A DNA stretch of 8,997 nt, from the NCBI GenBank assembly GCA_002426555.1, contig DIQU01000092.1:16674-25670 (forward strand), written 5' to 3'. Shown here piece after piece: positions 1 through 4,328 of this stretch (its first letter is position 1; each line of letters opens with the position of its first letter). A program made the translations under genes and the position numbers. This DNA is from Firmicutes bacterium UBA5454. Lineage in GTDB: Bacteria > Bacillota > Clostridia > Caldicoprobacterales > DTU083. The notes under the pieces are model-generated. The model was not told the DNA's origin. It saw nothing but the letters and a program-made list of their open reading frames with translations, and ran no database searches.

Positions 1-40
1 TTTAAGTGTTCGTTATCATACCCATATGTTCTCTTTCTTG

Positions 41-463
41 TTAGTTTGACGGTTTACTGTTTAAAGCCTGTTTTACTGCTGTACGAAAATTATTGCTTGT
101 GCTGGTAGCACCGGAATAATCATCGATCTTATTTATATCCTGCCTCTCAATGAGTTCTTTTGCCAATTTTTCAAAAGCTTCTATTGCAGTTTCATACTCA
201 TAACCATTTTCTTTGCTCTTCGGTTTTCCTTCATCCAAGTACTCAACATATTCGGCTTCAGTTATTTTTCCATCTGCAATGGTAATCTTAGCCTCACCAA
301 AGCTCCCGCGTTCGTCTTTTTCAGTTCGACCCGTGTATACACCGTCTGCCAGACCTTCCGGCGTTGTAAAATTGCCGTTTCCATTGGATTGTCCAGATGT
401 GCAGGCTGCCATTAAAGCCAGAGCCAATACAACAGTTACCACCAGGTATATTTTTTTCTGCAT
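41..463 (-). CDS. FMN-binding domain lipoprotein
   Basis: The 140-residue protein starts with a lipoprotein signal peptide: basic MQKK, a hydrophobic stretch at about 5-20, then a lipobox-like LMAAC with the acceptor Cys at 21. A Gly/Asn/Ser-rich linker (22-31) precedes one FMN_bind-type domain (about 38-134). The domain begins DGVYTG, has a GEAKITIADGKI beta segment (56-67), and ends with DYSGATSTS (115-123). In this family (RnfG/NqrC-like and extracellular electron-transfer lipoproteins) the Thr of the S-G-A-T motif, here T120, can carry covalent FMN attached by ApbE. I infer an envelope-anchored flavoprotein handling electrons outside the membrane; partner and substrate are unknown. The start at 463 is supported by GGGTGA six bases upstream on the minus strand. 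Methionine at lipobox position -3 is unusual but tolerated. It is divergent from everything else in the window, and no apbE or rnf gene is visible. Confidence 0.85.
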   Translation of the reverse strand: MQKKIYLVVTVVLALALMAACTSGQSNGNGNFTTPEGLADGVYTGRTEKDERGSFGEAKITIADGKITEAEYVEYLDEGKPKSKENGYEYETAIEAFEKLAKELIERQDINKIDDYSGATSTSNNFRTAVKQALNSKPSN

Positions 464-494
464 AAATTGTCACCCATCTTTCATATTGTTTGTT

Positions 495-508
495 GTCTTA
501 ATTAAGAC
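495..508. repeat. Perfect 14-bp palindrome upstream of the lipoprotein gene
   Basis: GTCTTAATTAAGAC reads identically on both strands and lies 32 bases upstream of the lipoprotein start codon. On the minus strand it overlaps a weak possible -10 (CTTAAT), itself 18 bases from TTGGTT. A dimeric repressor operator is a reasonable inference, but no regulator family is recognised. Confidence 0.4.
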
Positions 509-555
509 TTCCTAAAACTACAATAACCAAGCTTTAAAGATCTACCTCTCCTTTC

Positions 556-582
556 AAAAAGTCCTCCATGTTAACGGAGGAC
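556..582 (-). terminator. Intrinsic terminator on the minus strand
   Basis: On the minus strand a perfect 7-bp stem (GTCCTCC, 582-576, with GGAGGAC, 567-561) encloses an 8-base loop and is followed at once by five T residues (560-556). This is a good rho-independent terminator. It sits 93 bases upstream of the lipoprotein start and 161 bases downstream of the remnant ORF stop. It could therefore end transcription from the old upstream gene or act as a leader attenuator for the lipoprotein gene. The plus-strand reading has no T-tract. Confidence 0.65.
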
Positions 583-642
583 AAGGTGCAAGCTAACAGT
601 CATGAATAAGGGGAGTCCATGTAAATTAGGGGTTCACATGGA
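565..642 (-). promoter_or_regulatory. Possible attenuator leader with mutually exclusive pairings
   Basis: Read as minus-strand RNA there are three elements. Element 1 is TCCATGTGAAC (642-632). Element 2 is ACATGGA (622-616). Element 3 is GTTAACATGGA (575-565), which spans the terminator loop and the start of its 3' arm. Element 1 can pair with element 2 (7 bp), leaving the terminator free. It can instead pair with element 3 (10 of 11 positions), which would break the terminator. That is the geometry of transcription attenuation. I match it to no known riboswitch class, and a role in lipoprotein expression is inference. Confidence 0.35.
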
Positions 643-653
643 TAACGGTTATC
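641..653. promoter_or_regulatory. Fur-like palindrome GATAACGGTTATC
   Basis: This is a perfect 6-1-6 inverted repeat (GATAAC-G-GTTATC). Together with its flanks it resembles the 7-1-7 Fur box TGATAAT-N-ATTATCA of Gram-positive bacteria, differing mainly at the innermost positions. It overlaps the 5' end of the putative leader element. No gene for iron metabolism is adjacent, so identity as a Fur-family operator is only suggested. Confidence 0.3.
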
Positions 654-682
654 AAATTTGCTCTATTAATAAGAGCTTTATA

Positions 683-712
683 TATATAACCCATGCTTTT
701 TTGATGAAACAA
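683..712 (-). promoter_or_regulatory. Weak candidate promoter for the lipoprotein leader
   Basis: On the minus strand TTGTTT (712-707) is followed after 18 bases by TATATA (688-683). Initiation would fall near 676 and give a leader of about 210 bases containing all the structured elements. Both boxes are imperfect and the region is AT-rich, so chance matches are likely. Confidence 0.22.
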
Positions 713-742
713 CTAATTGTATTTATTTTCGTTTATCTTTAT

Positions 743-940
743 TTACTGCATTTTAAACTCTGAATAAATATGATCATATTCTTCAGTTACTGCTGCTACA
801 TCAATATAGAAGCTTGTTCTTTCGATTACATCATCTGCCATATTCAGTATGGGATCATTTATAAATTCATCGGACAAATACTCTTCAGCTGCTTTATTTG
901 GGCTGGTAAACTTTATTATTTCATAAGTCTTTGCACTTGT
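743..940 (-). pseudogene. Start-less ORF, probable 3' remnant of an unknown gene
   Basis: The minus strand is open from just after a TAG (943-941) down to a TAA (745-743), about 65 codons. The translation looks protein-like: acidic and mixed in composition, with stretches such as KTYEIIKFTSPNKAAEEYL and DVAAVTEEYDHIYSEFKMQ, and codon use like its neighbours. It has no initiator with a ribosome binding site. The first ATG is at 841, leaving 32 codons, and a TTG at 877 would give 44 with only a poor GAAGAG upstream. The 5' end abuts the putative promoter of the isomerase gene. I infer that the front of the gene was lost. I do not recognise the family. A short functional protein with a non-standard start, or a chance open frame, are alternatives. 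Confidence 0.35.
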
Positions 941-946
941 CTACTC

Positions 947-975
947 TTGACAGAGGTTCTCGGATGGGATAACCT
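947..975 (+). promoter_or_regulatory. Candidate promoter of the isomerase gene
   Basis: A perfect TTGACA (947-952) is followed after 17 bases by TAACCT (970-975), a weak -10 with 3 of 6 matches. Initiation near 982 would leave a leader of about 27 bases containing the ribosome binding site GGAGGAGG (992-999). Confidence 0.4.
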
Positions 976-1008
976 AAATTTGATGAGATTTGGAGGAGGA
1001 TGTTAATT

Positions 1009-1884
1009 ATGAAAATCGGTGTTAGTTCTTATAGTTTTAGTAAATTAGTCAGAAGCGGTGTTATGTCTCAGCTGGACATTATTGCAAAGGTAAAGGAAAT
1101 GGGCTTTGATGTAATTGAGTTTTCTACCTTAACTCTGCCGGAAGGGGAAACCCCTCTTAGCTTTGCTCCTAAAGTTAAGGAAGAATGTGATCGAGTTGGT
1201 ATTGAAATCGCCAATTATACCATAGCAGGTGACTTTCTTAATGGATGTAACGGTGATTTGGATGCAGAAATCGAGAGGCTTAAAGGTGAAGTAGATATAG
1301 CTCAGATTCTGGGAAGCCCTGGAATGCGACACGATGCTGCCTGGGGTTTTGCAGAAGGTTACAAGGGTGTGCCCAGCTTTGATGCAGCACTTCCCAGAAT
1401 GTCAAAAGGCTGCCGAGCAGTAAGCGAATACGCAGCAGAAAAGGGAATTAAAACCATGGTGGAAAACCATGGACAATTCGCCCAAGACAGTGATAGGGTA
1501 GAGAGATTAGTCACAGCTGTAGATCATCCTAATTTCGGCTTGTTAGTTGACATGGGCAATTTCCTCTGTGTTGATGAAGCACCAGAACATGCGGTAGGTC
1601 GATTAATGCCGTATGCCTTCCATGTTCATGCAAAAGATTTCCATGTTAAGTCCGGTAATGAGCCTGATCCAGGCAGTGGATGGTTCACCAGTCGTGGTGG
1701 AAATTACCTAAGAGGTTCTATCATAGGTCATGGGGTAGTACCTATTGTCCAGTGCTTGAAAATTATGAAGAACAAAGCTTATAACGGCGTTTTATCCATT
1801 GAGTTTGAAGGCATGGAGGAACCGCTAAAGGGAATAGAAGTTGGACTTGAAAACTTGAGGAGATATGTGGCACAGGTTTATTGA
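1009..1884 (+). CDS. Sugar phosphate isomerase/epimerase-like TIM-barrel protein
   Basis: The 291-residue protein has the layout of the AP endonuclease 2 / xylose isomerase-like TIM-barrel family (PF01261). It has an N-terminal strand MKIGVSSYSF, then MVENHGQ (150-156), LLVDMGNF (178-185), FHVHAKDFH (204-212) and LSIEFEG (262-268). These carry the usual metal ligands and acid/base residues: E152, H154, D181, H205/H207 and E265/E267. A divalent-metal sugar or polyol isomerase, epimerase or dehydratase is the family expectation; the substrate cannot be told. I chose ATG 1009 over the in-frame ATG at 1000 because the latter touches the GGAGGAGG ribosome binding site (992-999), while 1009 is nine bases beyond it. 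It appears monocistronic, with no sugar transporter or kinase nearby to hint at a pathway. No convincing terminator follows. Confidence 0.85.
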   Translation: MKIGVSSYSFSKLVRSGVMSQLDIIAKVKEMGFDVIEFSTLTLPEGETPLSFAPKVKEECDRVGIEIANYTIAGDFLNGCNGDLDAEIERLKGEVDIAQILGSPGMRHDAAWGFAEGYKGVPSFDAALPRMSKGCRAVSEYAAEKGIKTMVENHGQFAQDSDRVERLVTAVDHPNFGLLVDMGNFLCVDEAPEHAVGRLMPYAFHVHAKDFHVKSGNEPDPGSGWFTSRGGNYLRGSIIGHGVVPIVQCLKIMKNKAYNGVLSIEFEGMEEPLKGIEVGLENLRRYVAQVY

Positions 1885-1925
1885 TTAGAAAAGGTTATGA
1901 AAAACTTTCCCAAAAAATTCCATAA

Positions 1926-1937
1926 GAACACTTGTTC
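1926..1937. promoter_or_regulatory. LexA/SOS-like box GAACACTTGTTC
   Basis: The site has the GAAC-N4-GTTC core of the Gram-positive LexA (DinR) box, consensus CGAACRNRYGTTYC. It departs from that consensus at the leading base (A for C) and at one central position. It overlaps the -35 of the predicted promoter of the coiled-coil gene, where a repressor would block RNA polymerase. Assignment is by pattern only. Confidence 0.45.
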
Positions 1938-1960
1938 CCGTTAGCATATTGTAGTACAAT
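1932..1960 (+). promoter_or_regulatory. Candidate promoter of the coiled-coil gene
   Basis: TTGTTC (1932-1937) and TACAAT (1955-1960) are separated by 17 bases. The -10 matches 5 of 6 and the -35 only 3 of 6. Initiation near 1967 would give a leader of about 60 bases ending in a strong GGGGGAGGA ribosome binding site (2014-2022). Confidence 0.45.
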
Positions 1961-2028
1961 TAAAGAGTGAGCAACTTAGTTATTACTTCATCGTATAGCA
2001 AGGAAAAAAATATGGGGGAGGATTTCAA

Positions 2029-2373
2029 ATGACTGATAGGGAGTTATTGGAGCTGGTTGCGGCTCAAGTAGGCAATCTCACAAATAATGTGCAGGATCTA
2101 CAAAACGAGATGCAGGAAGTAAAAGGCGGCATCAAAGGTTTGAAAGGTGAAGTGCAAGGCTTGAAGACCGAGATGCAGGAAGTAAAAGGCGGCATCAAAG
2201 GCTTAAAAGGTGAAGTTGCTGACATCAAAAAGAGGGTCATACATATTGAAAATGATCATGGTGCAAAGCTTGACGCCTTATTTGATGGCTACAAGCAAAA
2301 TGATGACAAGCTAACTCGTATCGAAGCTGAGGTTAGCAAACACGATGAGTTTATTCTGCGGCGGATAAAGTAG
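2029..2373 (+). CDS. Small coiled-coil protein with 21-residue tandem repeat
   Basis: The 114-residue, highly charged protein has no signal peptide or membrane segment. It starts MTDRELLELVAAQVGNL and then runs in heptads with Leu, Val, Ile and Met at core positions from about 10 to 75, so it should form a long parallel or bundled coiled coil. A 21-residue unit (three heptads) beginning EMQEVKGGIKGLKGEV occurs at 27-47 and 48-68. A second helical part (about 80-114) ends in basic RRIK. The start at 2029 is six bases after GGGGGAGGA. Similar short coiled-coil hypotheticals are common in Clostridia, but I know of no defined function. It stands alone between the isomerase gene and the pyr operon. 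The SOS-like box upstream suggests damage-inducible expression, which is inference. Confidence 0.75.
   Translation: MTDRELLELVAAQVGNLTNNVQDLQNEMQEVKGGIKGLKGEVQGLKTEMQEVKGGIKGLKGEVADIKKRVIHIENDHGAKLDALFDGYKQNDDKLTRIEAEVSKHDEFILRRIK
2107..2232 (+). repeat. Two tandem 63-bp in-frame repeats
   Basis: Copies lie at 2107-2169 and 2170-2232. The first 47 bases of the two copies differ at only two positions, both silent; the last 16 have diverged. The 63-base period equals 21 residues or three heptads, so a gain or loss of a unit keeps both reading frame and coiled-coil register. Confidence 0.85.
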
Positions 2374-2413
2374 GTTAACAATAGCCCTGGATTACAATAA
2401 AAAATAGCGCACT

Positions 2414-2451
2414 AAAAAACCTGCTAAAAACCTGCTAAAACAAGCAAAAAA
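2414..2451 (+). promoter_or_regulatory. Phased A-tracts / UP-like element before the pyr promoter
   Basis: An 11-bp unit AAAAACCTGCT is repeated in tandem (2415-2425, 2426-2436) with a partial third copy. A-tracts at 2414-2419, 2426-2430, 2437-2440 and 2446-2451 are therefore spaced close to one helical turn and end just before the -35. Such phasing is known to bend DNA, and A-rich tracts upstream of -35 can bind the RNA polymerase alpha C-terminal domain. The effect here is inferred. Confidence 0.5.
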
Positions 2452-2453
2452 TA

Positions 2454-2482
2454 TTGACAATAACAAGGTACTCGTTTACAAT
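2454..2482 (+). promoter_or_regulatory. pyr operon promoter
   Basis: TTGACA (2454-2459) is a perfect -35 and TACAAT (2477-2482) a 5-of-6 -10, separated by exactly 17 bases. Initiation is expected near 2488-2490, immediately upstream of the PyrR-binding hairpin, giving a leader of about 165 bases before pyrR. Confidence 0.85.
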
Positions 2483-2493
2483 TTAAGCAAGAT

Positions 2494-2528
2494 GTCCTTT
2501 AAGACTGGTTCAGAGAAATCAGGAAGGC
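2494..2528 (+). promoter_or_regulatory. PyrR-binding loop (anti-antiterminator) 1
   Basis: The RNA folds as an upper stem CTGGTT/AATCAG (2505-2510 with 2517-2522, one G-U pair) closed by the hexaloop CAGAGA (2511-2516). A purine-rich 5' internal bulge (2500-2504) and a lower stem CCTT/AAGG (2496-2499 with 2524-2527) complete it. The hexaloop fits the CNGNGA signature of Bacillus pyr anti-antiterminators, and the arrangement closely matches those sites. PyrR with UMP should stabilise it and so let the downstream terminator form. Confidence 0.85.
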
Positions 2529-2584
2529 ACAAATAACAGACTTGTTTTGTAAGTTACCTATTATGTGTGTTCAGCCTGTCCTGA
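2519..2584 (+). promoter_or_regulatory. Antiterminator pairing of attenuator 1
   Basis: TCAGGAAGGC (2519-2528), the 3' arm of the PyrR loop, can pair with 2574-2584 (GCCT, a bulged G, then TCCTGA). This gives 10 base pairs and would occupy the 5' arm of the terminator. It is mutually exclusive with both the PyrR loop and the terminator. Confidence 0.7.
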
Positions 2585-2600
2585 TTATGGATAGGCTTTT
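2573..2600 (+). terminator. Attenuator terminator in the pyrR leader
   Basis: AGCCTGTCC (2573-2581) pairs with GGATAGGCT (2589-2597) over nine positions with one G-U pair, around a 7-base loop, followed by TTTTATTAT. It lies 55 bases before the pyrR start codon and would stop the whole operon when PyrR-UMP is bound. Confidence 0.85.
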
Positions 2601-2654
2601 ATTATATGTGTAATTCTTATTCGAGAGGTTTTGTTTATTATAGGAGGCGATACA

Positions 2655-3212
2655 GTGGCAGATCTAAAAGATACGGTATTTAAAGCAAGGGTATTGGATG
2701 CCGAAATGATGAGAAGGGCACTCACCAGAATAGCCCATGAAATTATTGAAAAGAATACAGGTATTGATGATTTAGCTGTCATCGGTATTCGCAGAAGAGG
2801 CGTTCCTTTAGCAGAAAGGCTTGCTGCCATTATTAAAGAAATTGAAGGAGTGTCAGTTCCCGTTGGCATCCTTGATATTACCCTCTACAGGGATGATTTA
2901 ACTACCTTGGCAGTACAACCAATCGTTCACAAGACAGAGGTTCCTTTTTCCATCAACAATAAAAAGATAATCCTGGTCGATGATGTCCTGTATACCGGTA
3001 GAACAGTGAGAGCTGCTTTAGATGCTTTGGTTGATTTAGGACGCCCTAAGCTAACTCAACTTGCTATACTAATCGACAGAGGGCATCGAGAATTGCCAAT
3101 CAGAGCCGACTTTGTAGGTAAAAATATTCCAACTTCCAGAAAAGAGTTGATTGCTGTTAATGTTGAAGAAATCGATGGAATGGATAATGTGGAAATCCAT
3201 GAATTTGTATAA
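2655..3212 (+). CDS. pyrR: PyrR: pyr attenuator RNA-binding protein / uracil phosphoribosyltransferase
   Basis: PyrR binds pyr leader RNA when charged with UMP or UTP and promotes transcription termination; many members also convert uracil and PRPP to UMP. The 185-residue length fits the family (about 180). The PRPP-binding signature IILVDDVLYTGRT is at 105-117, AVIGIRRRG near 41-49 supplies the flexible substrate region, and DRGHRELPIRADFVGKNIPTS (141-161) is the strongly conserved segment typical of PyrR. I start at GTG 2655, seven bases after AGGAGG (2642-2647). The in-frame TTG at 2631 has no ribosome binding site and would add eight atypical residues. It is the first gene of the operon, downstream of attenuator 1 and upstream of attenuator 2, so it should regulate its own synthesis as well as that of pyrB-pyrE. 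Confidence 0.96.
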   Translation: MADLKDTVFKARVLDAEMMRRALTRIAHEIIEKNTGIDDLAVIGIRRRGVPLAERLAAIIKEIEGVSVPVGILDITLYRDDLTTLAVQPIVHKTEVPFSINNKKIILVDDVLYTGRTVRAALDALVDLGRPKLTQLAILIDRGHRELPIRADFVGKNIPTSRKELIAVNVEEIDGMDNVEIHEFV

Positions 3213-3240
3213 GTAATAAAACCTCTAATTAAATAAAGTA

Positions 3241-3274
3241 CTCCTTTAAATTGGCACTGTGATGTCAAAAGGAG
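3241..3274 (+). promoter_or_regulatory. PyrR-binding loop (anti-antiterminator) 2, pyrR-pyrB gap
   Basis: The fold has a lower stem CTCCTT/AAGGAG (3241-3246 with 3269-3274), a 5' bulge TAAA (3247-3250) and an upper stem TTGGCA/TGTCAA (3251-3256 with 3263-3268, one G-U pair). It closes with hexaloop CTGTGA (3257-3262), matching the CNGNGA signature. The geometry is the same as in loop 1 although the stems differ in sequence, so pairing is conserved by compensation. The 3' arm AAGGAG can alternatively pair with CTCCTT (3317-3322) in the terminator, providing the antiterminator. Confidence 0.85.
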
Positions 3275-3313
3275 CTTTAGGTAAGCTATAGCTATACTTG
3301 TACACCTTATCTG

Positions 3314-3334
3314 AACCTCCTTGGAGGTTTTTTT
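3314..3334 (+). terminator. Attenuator terminator before pyrB
   Basis: AACCTC (3314-3319) and GAGGTT (3324-3329) form a stem around CTTG, running into seven T residues (3328-3334). It is a strong intrinsic terminator placed 56 bases before pyrB. With PyrR loop 2 it forms a second attenuator that would lower pyrB-pyrE expression relative to pyrR. Confidence 0.88.
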
Positions 3335-3389
3335 ATTATTTATAAACTATAGGTAAAAATACTTGTAAAGGAAGGTGTATAATAAGAAT

Positions 3390-4328
3390 ATGTGGAGAAC
3401 AAAAGATTTACTTGGATTGGAAGAACACTCTGCAGATGAAATCCTAAGCATATTGGATACAGCAGAGGTTATGAAGGATATTATCTACAGAGACATCAAG
3501 AAAGTGCCAACCCTTCGGGGGAAGTCCATGGTTACCTTATTCTATGAGAACAGCACCCGTACCAGAAGCTCTTTTGAGATGGCTGGCAAATATCTAAGTG
3601 CGGATACTTCAAACCTGGCTATCGCTAACAGCAGCGTTGCAAAAGGAGAATCCCTCATTGATACAGGGAGAACCCTTGAGGCTATGGGAACAGACTTAAT
3701 TGTGATAAGGCATTCAGCTGCAGGCGCACCGCACCTATTAGCTAAGAATGTCAAATCTGGAGTTGTCAATGCCGGCGATGGAATGCATGAGCATCCTACT
3801 CAAGGTTTGCTGGATCTATTTACTATGAGGCAGAAGAAAGGTAATTTGGCAAATTTGAAGGTAGCAATATTAGGAGACATCATGCACAGCCGGGTAGCAA
3901 GATCCAATATCTGGGGACTGAGCAAGTTCGGGGCTGAGGTAAGGGTAGTAGGTCCGTCTACACTAATGCCGCCGGAAGTTGAAAAAATGGGAGTAAAGCA
4001 ATATTATAATATAGAAAAAGCATTGGCAGGAGTTGATGTAGTCAATGTCCTGAGGCTGCAAAAAGAAAGACAGAAAAAAGGTTTATTACCTTCACTTCGT
4101 GAATATTCACAACTGTTTGGATTAACAAATGAAAGAATGGCATTGGCAAAAGAGGATGTTTTAGTCATGCACCCCGGTCCTATGAATCGCGGGGTAGAAA
4201 TTATGACTGATGTCTATGAATCCACACATTCCTCTATAGATGAACAAGTAACCAATGGTGTAGCCATTCGTATGGCTATTTTATACCTAATGTTGGGGGG
4301 AAAGAGCGCTTATGAAAATATTAATTAA
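3390..4328 (+). CDS. pyrB: Aspartate carbamoyltransferase catalytic chain
   Basis: Condenses carbamoyl phosphate and aspartate to N-carbamoyl aspartate, the committed pyrimidine step. The 312 residues show the carbamoyl phosphate site STRTRSSFE (55-63), SVAKGES with the mobile Lys/Ser loop (82-88), HPTQ (135-138), the Arg of SRVARS (167-172), and HPGPMNRG (261-268), so both domains are complete. ATG 3390 is preferred because MWRTKDLLGL matches the usual N terminus of clostridial homologues. However, the Shine-Dalgarno-like AAGGAAGGTG (3368-3377) is farther away than normal, and GTG 3375 lies inside it. No pyrI gene follows, so the enzyme probably lacks the zinc regulatory subunit and works as a trimer controlled at transcription. 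It overlaps pyrC by 17 bases. Confidence 0.95.
   Translation: MWRTKDLLGLEEHSADEILSILDTAEVMKDIIYRDIKKVPTLRGKSMVTLFYENSTRTRSSFEMAGKYLSADTSNLAIANSSVAKGESLIDTGRTLEAMGTDLIVIRHSAAGAPHLLAKNVKSGVVNAGDGMHEHPTQGLLDLFTMRQKKGNLANLKVAILGDIMHSRVARSNIWGLSKFGAEVRVVGPSTLMPPEVEKMGVKQYYNIEKALAGVDVVNVLRLQKERQKKGLLPSLREYSQLFGLTNERMALAKEDVLVMHPGPMNRGVEIMTDVYESTHSSIDEQVTNGVAIRMAILYLMLGGKSAYENIN

Noticed and set aside
660..682. GCTCT-ATTAATA-AGAGC inverted repeat as a plus-strand terminator
   Set aside because: The stem is only 5 bp and the tail TTTATATATATAA is not a real T-tract; no plus-strand gene ends upstream of it.
770..1006. Plus-strand 78-codon ORF rich in Cys, Phe, Ile and Tyr
   Set aside because: It is antisense to the minus-strand remnant, its composition is what the complement of an acidic protein gives, it has no ribosome binding site, and it runs through the isomerase promoter and Shine-Dalgarno.
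1885..1925. Terminator after the isomerase gene
   Set aside because: The only candidate (AAAGGTT with AAACTTT) is mismatched, has a short loop and is followed by CCC, not T residues.
2415..2441. Short tandem repeats as a CRISPR or origin iteron array
   Set aside because: Only about two and a half copies of an 11-base unit without spacers, next to no cas or replication gene; they are better explained as phased A-tracts of the promoter.
2631..2654. TTG start for pyrR eight codons upstream of the GTG
   Set aside because: The AGGAGG ribosome binding site lies downstream of this TTG and is correctly spaced for GTG 2655, and the extra residues would be translated from the Shine-Dalgarno itself.
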